Made by a program: the position numbers and the translations under genes. A DNA stretch of 64,000 bases from Trebouxia sp. TZW2008 (Eukaryota; Chlorophyta; Trebouxiophyceae; Trebouxiales; Trebouxiaceae): NCBI GenBank assembly GCA_002118135.1, contig BDIU01000215.1:1-64000 (forward strand). The letters are read 5' to 3'. Numbering within the stretch: the first letter of the stretch is position 1; each line of letters begins with the position of its first letter. Below the pieces are notes generated by a model. The model was not told the origin of the DNA and searched no databases. It was given only the letters and a program-made list of their open reading frames with translations. This document shows positions 25,001-35,700 of this stretch, in pieces.

Positions 25001-25130
25001 TTCTCATTTTTGCGCGAGAACAGCAACTGCTACGCGATCGCAGCTTTGGCCGGCACAGCTCTTGCAAAGACTCATGCCATACGTGTTTCAAGCGCATTGC
25101 GTGCAGACAGCAAGAGGCTTGAATCGACAT
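12831..25130 (-). CDS. Partly resolved multi-exon gene for an unrecognised, probably alpha-helical (HEAT/ARM-like) protein
   Basis: Not recognised. Three groups of exons join in phase. 5' group: 25130-25083 (tentative start, ATG), 25029-24907, 24706-24533. Middle: 19617-19501, 19307-19246, 18689-18580, 17467-17322. 3' group: 13449-13277, 12970-12831. Another possible exon is 14661-14570, and a further long open stretch lies at about 17060-16800. The peptide is rich in Leu/Ala/Cys helical segments such as LLNTCVVERANSLTVHAELL and LLYACGQLLYPDEKACVAAD, which look like helical repeats. Every exon sits in an array of broken copies of itself, so other exons (20-24 kb, 15-17 kb) could not be separated from echoes. 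The CpG-rich patch at 24.8-25.13 kb supports a start there. The groups could belong to one or two genes, or in part to a decaying pseudogene. Confidence 0.45.
13450..14569. other. Region without a supported gene
   Basis: Intron-like sequence of the - strand gene. I see no exon that I would defend here. Its right end merges into the array of copies beginning near 14.26 kb. Confidence 0.4.
14260..15190 (-). repeat. Echo array around candidate exon 14661-14570
   Basis: Copies of a unit containing 'cctcagtatctctgcacttgc' lie at about 14425, 14551 and 15050. Copies of the companion segment 'ttctgaggcttcatgacag' lie near 14630, 14730, 14930 and 15130. On the - strand one copy gives a clean exon (acceptor, ~30 codons, donor), the others do not. 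Confidence 0.7.
15270..16720 (-). repeat. Five-copy ~250-290-bp tandem array
   Basis: Units begin near 15280, 15570, 15810, 16060 and 16350. Each holds a 'cttcagagatgcatg' element, a 'tttgccatnaggctgca' element, and 'gccattgcaggctatgcagctctcaag'. On the - strand they read as variants of L-M-A-K-I-E-x-L-I-A. Divergence rises from unit to unit. No copy has an obvious complete exon, although the 15,810 unit is the most open. Confidence 0.8.
17160..17640 (-). repeat. Left copy of a ~0.5-kb dispersed duplication (partner 20220-20870)
   Basis: Shares the order of several elements with 20220-20870: the 'gtcatgaancaggc' segment, the 'gccttgaccagcacgctgag' segment, 'ggtgtgcttg-tcaggctgaagt' and 'catgagtatgggtgc'. 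It therefore copies a multi-exon piece rather than a single junction. The exon 17467-17322 lies inside this copy and is open here but broken in the partner. Confidence 0.7.
18790..19250 (-). repeat. Tandem array of ~118-bp units next to exon 19307-19246
   Basis: Four to five head-to-tail units (starts near 18800, 18905, 19023, 19141) sharing 'catggtatagtgcctgttc', 'cgacatgctgcaatcattg' and 'gacgtgtttggcagca'. The last element copies the exon end plus donor of 19307-19246, so the array grew from that junction into the intron. Adjacent units are >85% identical by eye. Confidence 0.85.
20220..20870 (-). repeat. Right copy of the dispersed duplication at 17160-17640
   Basis: Same element order as 17160-17640 with extra internal copies of the 'agcagggccttgacnagca' element at about 20475, 20545 and 20625. 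Frames corresponding to the 17.4-kb exon are interrupted. A further relative of the leading element occurs at 18340-18430. Confidence 0.65.
21460..22640 (-). repeat. Four-unit tandem array of ~280-380 bp
   Basis: Units around 21460-21600, 21620-21930, 22020-22320 and 22380-22640. Each contains a 'gtgnggtgtggtgcaactgcctga' element, a 'gcaacagaagccaggca' element, a 'tccagagtgtcatcctagctgt' element and a 'cctcaggtctggat' element. No open exon stands out. It looks like the same junction-duplication process. Confidence 0.75.
22640..22924. other. Unassigned stretch between two arrays
   Basis: A/C-rich sequence with a 'gggtttcgattccc' string that resembles a tRNA T-arm, but no second arm can be folded with it. 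No gene supported. Confidence 0.3.
22925..23600 (-). repeat. Three-unit tandem array of ~225-245 bp
   Basis: Units start near 22935, 23170 and 23385, each opening with 'ggtcttgcaagcttgcc' and carrying 'gctttgcatgatcttatagcac', 'tctgctacaaggtcatgcaaag' and 'tcacctcatggcagctctgcaatgac'. Likely the acceptor or donor flank of an exon of the - strand gene. No functional copy identified. Confidence 0.8.
23690..24440 (-). repeat. Three-unit array with a possible exon in the right-most copy
   Basis: Units around 23750-23885, 23940-24060 and 24185-24400, sharing 'tgacctgaatgntagaggca', 'tggcaatggtagctttgcc' and 'tgaggctcaa'. On the - strand the right-most copy is open for ~30 codons (Q-A-T-I-D-S-T-S-E-V-N-T-W-Q-S-S-A-S-I-I-Q) up to a CAG/GT donor near 24255. 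It is a candidate exon but cannot be joined by phase to the exon ending at 24533. Confidence 0.55.
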
Positions 25131-25710
25131 GAGGCAGGGGCAATCGAGTTGAAATGCAGCCTGCATGCCTGTGGCTTTATTTTCCACCTTGTGAAAGTCT
25201 GTAAAACTTTCTTTACAATGCTTTCTGTGAAACGCAGACAAGCGGGCAGCATGAGGTTGCAATGGCCACCTGACTCCTTACACTATCATTGATGGCTTGC
25301 ATGCTTTGCGCATTCAGGATGCACTGCATGCTGCATAGCTAAGCTTGATGTGGGCATGGGAGATTGTTACTTGGGCTTGTACCTGTGAAAAAACAGCTGC
25401 TCAACTCAATAAGCTTTACAGACTTGGTTTTGATAGCTTTGAAAGTTTGCTTACGACAGTTACACTTGATGTTCGCCGCTCAACAGCAAGCAACACATGA
25501 CACAGTCAAGCTTTGCAGTGACTGCAGAGATGCTGTGGTGCTTATTGTTGCTCACTTTTGGTCTTGGAATACTACAAATTAGCGCTACAAATCAGCGCTC
25601 AGCAAAGTCTACCCAATAACTCCTAACCACATGACGGCCCTGCATTGCAGCAGTGTATGTTGCGTGTCACGTCAGCTGTCACCCTGTTGCAAATGATGCA
25701 GACGATTGCT
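25131..25710. other. Spacer between the unresolved - strand gene and the PWWP gene
   Basis: No gene supported. Contains a TGTAA-type poly(A) signal on the - strand (TTACA at 25416-25420 on +), about 290 bp past the PWWP stop. Confidence 0.45.
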
Positions 25711-28700
25711 TTACTGAGGTGGTTCTCGCACAACAAAGCCCTTGCCGCTTTCCAAGTGAACTTTGGCTGCCTTGACAGCTGCCTGAAATCCCTTAGGGTA
25801 GGATGGAAGGACTTCTTCTTCTTGGCGGAAAGCTCTGATCTTGGTGCTTGATGGACTGATAGACTGAAACTCCTTGCCATCAAAGTAGGTCACGAAAATG
25901 TCATGTCGTCCCATCTTGGTAGCCTTTCTCTGGCTCTGAGTGGGTTTGGTGACCTGACAAACACTAAACTTCTGAGCTGGGTGAAGACCAAGCAGCCTTT
26001 ACTGAAATTGAGATCAATGCTACATCAGAGAAATTGCAAGCCGCAGCGCAATACATTCTTTTGGACAACATGACAAGTCAAAATGTGGCAATGAGTCTTG
26101 ACATGTCATCATGCGCTGCCGAGTCGAACAAGCTGTTCATTGAATGTCAAATAGTTTCAACGTAAAGATTTTATCAGAAAACAGCGTCAAACATGTGCTC
26201 AAGGTCACAAGGTGAAGGTACAGAAAATGCGTTTGGCAACCTAAGCACATTTCTTACCTCAGCAGGCCACCAGAACTTTGTTGAGCCATTCTTTACCTCC
26301 ACTACCTGCCCTAGCATGAAATGCTGTGCCCGCCCATTTGCCTGAGGCTGTGCATTTGCCTCAGCACCATCTATTGCCTGTGCTCCATCTGTGGCCTGAG
26401 CCCCGTCTGTTGCCACAGGCTGTGCATTTGCCTGAGCTACATCTGCTGCCTGAGTTGCACCTGTTAGCTGAGCTGCGTCTGTTAGCAGAGGCTCAGTTGG
26501 TGCAGAGGCAACACCGGGGGCTGCAGCACTGCCACGAGCACTGTTTGAGGCAGCACTCAGGGTTGTGGTAGCGCCAGTGGCAGGGTTGAGGGCAGGCCCT
26601 GGGGCAGGGGCAGGCACTGGGGCAGGGGCAGCACCAAAAACAGGGCTGAGGGCAGGGACCGGCCCTGAGGCAAACTCCAGGGCAGATGGAGAAGTGTCGA
26701 GGGCAAGGTCAATGGCACACCCTGGGGCAGACCCTGGAGCAGGTAGGGCCGGCCCGTGAGCAGACATTGGAGCAAAATCTGAGGCAGGGACAGCTAGCAC
26801 TTGCCCTGGTGCAGGGTCCAGGGCAGGGGCAGCATGAGGGGCCAGGGCAGGGCCACCCTTCAAGGGGCTGCTGGGCTGCAAGCTGGCTGATGCATTCTGT
26901 GCAGATGCCCTTGTCCTTGTGAATATGCCTGTTTTGCCCCTCTTGGCAGGTGCTTCTAGCCTGTGCTTTCCCTCATTGACTGCCACCTTGCGCTTCTTGC
27001 CTGCCAACTTCCTAGGACTCCTAGCCCTGGTTGCACCCCAGTCCTCACCCCACAATTGCTGAGGGACCCATGCAGGGGTGTGCTCCAGGGGGTGTTGGGG
27101 CTGTAAGGCGGTTGCCGGACCAGGCTTGTGAAAATCTGATAGCCGGTAACGCTTGCGAAGCCTGGGATAAGTGACATCTGGGCCGGTGAAAAAGGCCTGA
27201 ACACGGGGCTTCCATGGTGTTGGGTAGGACAGCAGCCTGATGACGTCCTGGTCTGGTGTCAAAGGGTAAAGCCAAGCTGGGCGATGCACCTCTATGTCCA
27301 TGGGGTCGTCCTCTAGGCCGGTCTGGGGGTTCCCCGGAGCGGGGGGTTTGACTCGGGTCGCCTGGGGCTTCCCTTGGGTGGCTGCTGCCGCTGGGACCGC
27401 CTGGGATTGCCCTGCGGCGGGGTTTGCCACTGGGGCTGTCTGCGGGGTCCCTGAGGTGGGGGAGCCCACTGGGGTGGCTTGGTGGGTCCCTGGTGTGGGA
27501 CTGTCCACTGAGGGTGCCTGAGGGGTCACTGCAGTGGAGGGGTCCACTGGGGGTGCCTGGGGTTGTCCTGGGCTTGAGGCTCCCACTGAGGCTGCCTGAG
27601 ACTGAACCGGGGTGGGTGCTGCCACTGGGGCTGTCTGGGGGGCCCCTGAGGTGGGCAACTGCACTTGGGGTGCCTGAGGTTGCTCTGGGGTTGGAGGTCC
27701 CACTGAGGGTGCCTGAGACTGCCCCGGGTTAAGTGCTGCCACTGGGGCTGCAGGGGGTGCCCCTGAGGTACGCAACTGCACTTTTGGGGCCTGGGGGTGC
27801 CGTGGGGGTGCCTGCCTGGGAATGGCAGCGCCATGTGAGGGGTGGCTGGAGTGTTGCAAGGGCTGTTGCAAACTGCCCTGTACGTGAGAATGCATGGGCT
27901 GCTGCAAAATGCCCTGTGAGTGAGACTGCAAGGGCTGCTGCGGACTGCCCTGTGAGTGGGACTGCAAGGCCTGCTGCAAAATGCCCTGTGGATGTGAATG
28001 AGAAGCAGGTAGCGAATGCGCCTGGATGGGAGCTGAATGCCCACTGAACTGCTGCAGTGGTTGCTGTCCGGCTGCAGATGCTGACACTGCTGATGCATGC
28101 TGCAGCTGCTTAACACCGTCCTGCCTTTGCAGAGGTGCAGCTTGACCAAGCACTAACCCACAAGTGACAACTGGCCCAGCAGATGCTGCAGCGCTGACAG
28201 CAGATGCCTGTGGCTGTGGAGTGTCCAGATCCATGTCTGAGGGCTCCACATGCATTGCTGTCCCATATTGCTCTTGAGCTGCAGTGCTGAGAACTGCTGC
28301 CAGTGCTGCGGGGCTGGGAATTGTTGCTGTGCTGGGGACTGCTGCAGCGCTAGGCACAGCTGAAGCGCTAGGGACTGCCTCTGAAGACTGACAGTAAACA
28401 GCAGCGTCCACTGGCGTGGCTGCAGCGTTTGCTTGTTGATCTGCATTGCCCTTAGTGCTGGAGTCAACGACTGTGGTGGTGTTGGACACCCTGCTGGGGC
28501 TGTAGTACAGCTGATCAGGGGCTTCCAACCACTTGGCATCTTCCAAACTGATGTATGGCATTGCTGAAGCAGGACCAAAGGGCGATGCTGCAATGCTGAA
28601 CAAGTGAGAATGGAACTCGACATCTGCGTCAGTCAGAACTGAAGTCATGTCAGCGACTGCTGTTGCCATGTCTGAGTCCTGGGGCTGATAAGTAGGCTGT

Positions 28701-29144
28701 AGGGCAATGTCATTGCCAGACACAGAATGTGAACCTGCAGAGCATGCAGGACACTTGTCAGAACCAGTATGGAAAGGAAGCAAATCAGCTGATATAAGCA
28801 GGACTACAGCAACAACTGATGTCTGGTTGACTTTCAGCAGCGTAATGTGCAGCAAGCATGGTGCAGGAGATGTTGTTTCTGACTTGACAATACAGTCTGT
28901 GGTGCTTGCAAGCGTGGCCATTCAGAACTTGCCAGTGACGTTTGTTTGGTGACTCACCTAGGTGCAATGCACTGTCTGCTGCAGCAGGTTGCTGGTTAGT
29001 CCACTGCCGAGCTGGCTTTGCCGACCTGCAATTGCAAGAAACAGTTATGAGCATATTGTTGTTTGGATTGTACAGCGCCTTGTGGCTATGCCGCCAAACA
29101 TGCAGTCAGTAAGCCAGAGCGGTGTAGCACCTGACAGAGTACAT
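25711..29144 (-). CDS. PWWP/Tudor-like domain nuclear protein with very long Pro/Ala/Gln-rich region, 933 aa
   Basis: Exons: 29144-29131 (tentative start), 29025-28958, 28734-26258, 25953-25711; phases agree. The C terminus carries a PWWP-like fold. G-Q-V-V-E-V-K-N-G-S-T-K-F-W-W-P-A-E (about residues 836-853) is the first strand with an F-W-W-P variant of the signature. It is followed across the last intron by I-F-V-T-Y-F-D-G-K-E-F, the usual second half. PWWP domains bind methylated histone tails with DNA. Near residue 600 a basic stretch including GKKRKVA and PAKRGK suggests nuclear localisation. Between them lie hundreds of residues of Pro/Ala/Ser/Gln repeats, including five SHS-Q-G-x-x-Q-Q-P-L-Q-type and about ten Q-A-P-x-V-x-x-P-T-x-type units. 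A short globular-looking block near residues 500-560 has WLYPLTPDQDVIRLL. First exon placement is uncertain because it is only 14 bp. Divergent with the SET methyltransferase gene. Confidence 0.82.
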
Positions 29145-29773
29145 CGCTGACGCATCGTTGGGTCTGATACAGCTTGACGCAGCGTGCACTGCGTTCGAGA
29201 CCATCGCCTCAGAGCAATGTTGCAACCTCAGATGTCACATTGGCAGGGGATTTAGGCAACACCTGCACAGTCCAGGAATTGTTGATGACACATGCCGCTG
29301 TCTTAGAAGGAAGTCTTCCCCGCACGTTCATGCATGCATTGGCGCAATTGGTTGATGCAGGGGAACATGATCAAAAAGGGGTTGCATGCATTACCTAGTG
29401 TGAGATTTGCATCAAGAAATCGGTCCAAAGTCGTTTTAACCCTGACCTAGGCAATCAGGTGCGACTGCTATCAGAAGACAGGCACACCTCGACAGCAAGC
29501 TCGCAAGCTCCGCGGCCGCCTATACCAGACGGACGCACGAAACTGGCAACCGCAGGTCGCCGCAAGAGCTTGCCGCAAATCTCGAGACTGCGTCAGCAGC
29601 ACGCTTTCTTTTGCCCTGGCTTTCTCCGTAACTGAGGCAGCAGCTAACCGGTTCATCTCCTTTCGGTCAAGGTCGATTTGTCGGAACGCATGTCAACAAA
29701 TGCAGTTGCGAATAGACGCCGCGATCGATGCTCTGATCTCCTTCGCTAAGTATACTTGGCGTGCACCAGCACC
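29145..29773. promoter_or_regulatory. CpG-rich bidirectional promoter region of the PWWP and SET genes
   Basis: 629 bp between two divergent translation starts. CpG density is high from about 29450 to 29773 (several CGC, GCG and CGG clusters, including a gcggccgc site at 29512). No TATA box recognised. Co-regulation of the two genes is inferred from the layout only. Confidence 0.45.
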
Positions 29774-32700
29774 ATGTCGACCAGCAGCAAGCTTGCTGGT
29801 CTGCAGTCATGGATGCATGCCGCTGGTTTCGTTTGGAGCGCTTCGACGGTCACGCTCTGCGGCGGCAATGAAGACGACGGAGCCTTCGCTGTCACAGCAT
29901 CCTGCGACATTGCAGAAGGCGCCACACTGTGTGAAGTTCCCAAGTCCGCAGTGCTTTCCATCAGGAACAGCGCCATCGCTGACTTGATAGAAGAAGAGCA
30001 GTTGGGAGGAGGCCTGGGATTGATTTTGGCGATCATGCATGAGGTCAGCATTGGCCAAGAATCAAAGTGGTAGGTAAGGACGTTCAGACTCTCTGGCTGA
30101 CTTGTCATCAAACCTGCCGTGGTGCATGCCCCAGCAAATCGAAGCATTTGCTCAGGCCCAAAGCACGTTTGACTGCAGGCATGGCTACCTGCAATCATTG
30201 CCTCCGCGAGAGTATCTGCCCCTCTTTTGGCAGGAATCAGAGCTTGCGCTGTTGCAAGGCACAGAACTAGCAGGCAAAGCGAATGAAGACAGGTACAGAA
30301 GCCATTGCATCAACCCTCACATAAACCGTCCATGTGCAGGACCTTGCTGAACATGCAACTTATGCCGCAATGCTCCACGCTGCATGCGTCCGTCGCATCC
30401 ACCCTTACTTGGACCATGCGTGCGCAGGACCTTGCTCAGCATACAATTGATGCCGCAATGCTCCACGCTACATGCATCCGTCGCATCTACCCTGTTTTGG
30501 ACCATGCGTGCGCAGGACCTTGCTCAGCACACAATTGATGCTGCAATACCGCACGCTACTGGCATCAGTTGCATCCCCTCTTACATGCACCAGGCGTGTT
30601 GAGGACCTTGCTTAACATGCGTTTGATGTCGCAGTACTGAATCATAGGCATGAGTTGCAGTGTCAACATGTCCAGCCGTCATCACATACTTTGGCGCTCT
30701 TGATGCATGCATTAACGCACTTCAGTTTGCTGACTTGATTTCTGTGCATAGCGCAACTGGTCTGCATACATTACAATGCAATCCCATTAGACATGCGTCA
30801 ACACGATGCTGTTCGTCCGAGGGCTACCAGCTATTTGCAATGTAGGCCTCCTAGCAGTTCCAGTCCATGCAAGTGCACAAAACAAAGAGCCATGCTTGCA
30901 GGGCGTTGACTCAGGAAGACTGGGAGACCCATTTGCTGCCACTGATCAATCCAAGAAAGCATCCACGCCTATGCCGGCCAGGCATGAATCTAGATCTGTT
31001 CCGCGTGGCTGCCTCTTGGGTTGCGTCAAGAGCGTTTGGTGTGGATAGCTATCATGGTAAGCTTGTGTGCACTTTGTCACACCACCCAGGTTGCGTCAAG
31101 AGCGTTTGGTGTGGATAGCTATCATGGTAAGCTGCTGTACTGATCGTACCAGTATCTGGAGCACTTGCTCTTGTGTCTGGTAGCTTTTGTGATTCCACTA
31201 GCGGTTGCACATAGATCTATGTCAAGTTGCTGCCTCATGGGTTGCATCAAGAGCATTCGGTGTGGATAGCTATCATAGTAAGCTGCACATGACAGCCATG
31301 AAGTGCATCTTTTGAGACGTCATTGGCATCTGAAGCAGTCACTGCGGACCTCCTGGGTTGCGTCATGAGCCTTTAAGGTGGATAGCTATCATGGTGACCT
31401 GCTGTACAGCTTTTGGCTTTTGTGATGCCACCAGCATCTTGAACAGTTGCACATGTATATGGATCTGTTCCGTGTTGCTGACTCATGAGTTGCGTCAAGA
31501 GCCTTTGGTATTGTTATTTATCATGGTGAGCTGCTGTGCAAGAAGATAATGGAACTCCTGAGCAAGACATTTGATGTTTGACCATCAGATCGTGGCGTTG
31601 AATGTGTCCAGTGGAGAGACGCAACATTGAGCATAGTCTGTAGTTCAAGTGTCAACAGGCACGAGTAAAAGTGCTTGCCAAAACACTGCTCAACATGAAA
31701 GCCAGCAGTAACTGCTTGTTGTTTTGCTTGCCTGTACAACATAAGCATGCTGCTTTGGAGCTGTTGCAGCAGCAGCTGCAGCAGTAATAGCAGCAGCAGC
31801 AGCAGCAGCAGCAATGGAAGCAGCAGCAGCAGCAGTATTAGAAGCAGCAGCAGAAGCAGCAGAAGCAGCAGAAGCAGCAGAGCAACCGTGGCAGTAGCAT
31901 TGACCATAGCAGTAGCTGTAGCAACAGCCATAGCAGAGACTAGAACAGTTTGTTGCAGTCAAATGAAAGAGAATTGCCTGTGATTGTCTGCAGAAATGGC
32001 CGTGGTAATTCTAGGAACATGGTTTGGTCTTTTTGCGTCTGCAGGAATGGCCATGGTACCTTTTGCTGACCTGTTCAACCACAAGGCAGCTGTGGTGCAG
32101 CTGGCCGGCGGCTACTTTGTGGAGGAAGTATGCCTTGAGGGTCAGCCCAGCTCAGAAGAAGAGGAAGAGGAAGTGGAAGTAGAAGAAGAAGAAGGAGAAG
32201 AAGAAGAAGAATCTGCCGAGTCTCAGGTGGATCAGTGCGTCAAAATTTTTGGCTGGGTATACTCAAAATGCAGATCAACCGCTTGCAAATGATGCCAAAC
32301 TAGCTTGACAAGACTGCAAGAAAATGCGCTGGGCAAAATTCTTAGAGGCAACTTTAACGCTTCTGTATGCACCCAACAATAGCATGGAGCCTTGACAGTA
32401 AGCAAATGGTGAAACGTGTGACATTAAACAAAGCGGTCGAGAAGAGTTTGTGTAGCATCCTTTTTACCTGTTCTGCATGCTTTCTCCAACTTACACTCCC
32501 CACTCACTGAAGCACGGACTATTTTTTGCAGCAAGAAGAAGAGGAAGATGTTGATGAAGAAGGTTATGAGGAACAAGAAGGGGTCCTGCAGCCCAGGACT
32601 TTGGAAGCTGACAGGCGAGATGGACCCATCAGGGGTACCATCTTAGACCCCGCTTCTGTCCCACTGACGTGCTCTGACGCACTGTCCCTGTCTCTACAGG

Positions 32701-35700
32701 AAGAAGAGCAAGAGGACAGTGCGGCAGACAATGATGAGGAGGAAGAAGAAGAATCAGGGGCGGTGTAGACCATGACTTTCGAGGCTGACAGGCGGCAGAG
32801 ACCCACCAGGGGTGCCATGCTAGACCCCCTTTTCACACATGGCACGCTCTGACAACCATACTGTCATTTGCCACAGGAAGAAGAAGATGTAGATGCTGAT
32901 GAAGAAGATGATGAAGAGGAAGAAGAGGAGGAAGGGGTGGTGCAGCCCATGACACTGGAGGCTGACAGGCGGCAAGGACCCACCAGGGGTGCCATGCTAG
33001 ACCCCACGCTGCAGCAAGACCCCAAGCTCAGACTTGAAATTGGCATTTGTGGCAATACCAGACCTGATGGCACAGAAATTCTTGAGGCATGTCTCAATTA
33101 CCGTTTTCTTGTGCTCAGCTGTGCAAGATCTCCTTTACCTTTGATGCGGAAACACAATACATCCATAACATAAGTACAAATGGCTCAGAGGTCGTTGAAG
33201 CATGTTGCTTTCTGTCTCAATGGCCTCTGCTTCGGCTTGCGCGTACTTACTTTGTACACTCATGGCACAGTCCTTCGAGCTATGTCAGAATGCAGAAGTC
33301 AGAATGCACAAGGTATGCTTGAAGGTGTCCTTGAAGTATTTGGAGTAATATGACTCACCTGAATCAGATTGTTTGATCAATCTCGAGGTTATGAGGTGCC
33401 GGATTGTGCTGCTTTCCTTTTGTTGCGCCACATTAAATTGTTTGCTTCACCTCTCAACGTAGGTCCTGGATGTACAAAGCCCAAGTCTTGCCTTGAATAT
33501 TTATGCTCTGCCAAACAGTGACTGATGGTGTAAACGCTCCTGCAGCAGAACACTCGTTGCAGCCTTCGCTGCTGGCCATGTGTATACAATCATTCTGTAG
33601 GGCATGTGAGGTGTGCCTGCAGTACTGGCAAAGCACCACTTCGTGCTCGACATCTTTCTGAATTGTATTGTTTCTTGATGTTGTTTGGCTGCAGTTGTTT
33701 CTCATCTGGTTTTACAAGTCTGTGCTTTGCAACAACTCCAAAATCTTGTCCCAAAACAAAGCAAGGCCCAACGCTACAGACCTTTAGTCAGATTGCTCAA
33801 GCAATGTAGAAAGTGTTTTTGTTGCTGCAGATTGTGGCAGCGTCCGATTTGAAGGCAGGACAGGAGATCTTCAACACCTATGGTTAGTCATCCAGCTACA
33901 GTGTTCTTTCTTGACGTGATGGCATCCTACAAAGCAGAACTATCAACTGGTACTAGAGCTGTGAACATGGAAATATAAGCTCAGACACTAATGAGGTCAA
34001 AAGCATCACAGTGCACACTTTCATGTTGTATTGTTCAGCTTGTCTTTCCTTCTTTAGTCAACTGCTTCTGCTTTTTCAGCGATACCTACTTTCAACCAGG
34101 CCAAGCTTTCTATACAACTCTAGGCTGATTGGCGGCCGCATTGTGCATTTCAGCAATAGGCGTGTCTGTGCCAATATACATTTTGTTGTGAGGCATGTTC
34201 AACAGACCTTCCACGTTTGTACCTTCAAACAGCTTCTCTGATTCTGTCATCAACTAATTTATGTCCTGCCGCAAATGCTTCTTCTCCTGCTGCTGATTCT
34301 GCTTGTGTTGTCGCAACTTGTCTCTTGTCTTTTGTGCAGATAAGCACGCCACTGCTGAGCTGGTCAACAAATACAGCCTCGCCTTGCCAGACAGCCCCTT
34401 TGACGCTGTCAATGCTGTGTTTCTCTAATTGTTGTCGCTCTTCCTCTTCCTTTTCCTGGTCCTCCTCTTCTTCTTCATATGACTCAATCCTTTGTGTGCA
34501 GGTGAGCACGGCAATGCTGAGCTGGTCAACAAGTACGACTTTGCCTTATTAGACACCCCCTGTGAAGCTGCCAATGCTCTCTTCCTCTCATTGTTGTCGT
34601 TCTTCCTCTTCTTCTTATCAGTCCTCCCCTTCGTCTTCACACGAGCCATTGCTTTGTATGCAGGTGAGCATGGCTGCATTGGTCAATGACCAATGCTGAA
34701 TTGGTCAACAACCACGGCTTTGCCTTGTCAGACAACCCCTTTGACGCTGTCAACGCTGTCTCCCTCTCATTGCTCTACTTCTAACTCTTCTTCTTCTTTC
34801 CTGTCCTGTTTCTCTTCTTCACATCAGCCAACTCTTTGTATGCAGGGGAGCATGGCAACGCCGAGCTGGTCAACAAATACGGCTTTGCCCTGCCAGACAA
34901 CCCCTTTGACGCTGTCAAACTAGACAAAGCTAAGCTGGTTGCCATTGCATCAAGCACAGTTGGAGAAGCAGACTGTCAGCAGCGCTGCACATTCATGACC
35001 GACCAAAGGTGTGTTTGGTGAATCAAACAGTAACAACGATGCTAGAAACAGCAATCATGACTTACCTTTGGAAGCTGTCAGCTGCAACAAGGACAGTCTA
35101 TTTGCCAGTTACTTGCCATTGCGTCAAGAGCAATTGACGAGGAGGAGTTGCAATTGCTGCAGCTTTATGACAGACCAAAGTGCAAGGGCCACCAGAAAGA
35201 CCGCACAGAATGAGTAGATCTTTGAACGCTGTGAGATTCAACTTGAGGATATCGCCTGGTAGCCTGTCAGCCTGGTGGAGGACCCAGGAATTTTAAAGTG
35301 GGTTCCCGTGTGATGCCTGCAGCCACATACTGGAAGAGGACCTGGAGCCCTCTGAGTTTCTGCCAAAGGGCAGAAGCAGCCCTGCTCATGGCCCTGTGCA
35401 TTCGTATTTTCTGAGCCTCAAACATGATATAAGCCAATTTGGTCTCAGCAAACCCTTCACAACAACCATGTGTTGCTTGCAGCCACCTTTTGGAGGAAGA
35501 TTTGGAGCCCTTTGAGGTTTTGCCAAAAGGCAGAATCAACCCCTCCTTGTTGATGGCCCTGCGCATTCTTTTTGAAAGTCAAGCAATTTTCTCCACTTGG
35601 TCTTCCTGGGAAGGTGAGACCTGCTGTACATATATAGTCATCCTGACTGCTCTCAAGGCACCTTGGGTTTTTGTCTTATAGTTTTCATGTTGACCCTTGC

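Noticed and set aside
30341..30620. D-L-A-x-H-x-x-x-A-A-M-L-H-A repeats as extra SET exons
   Set aside because: Including them breaks the frame. Direct splicing of 30292 to 30902 gives the conserved protein sequence.
31747..31983. Long ORFs on both strands over the (GCA)n tract
   Set aside because: Open because of the trinucleotide repeat. It lies within SET intron 3 and the protein is complete without it.
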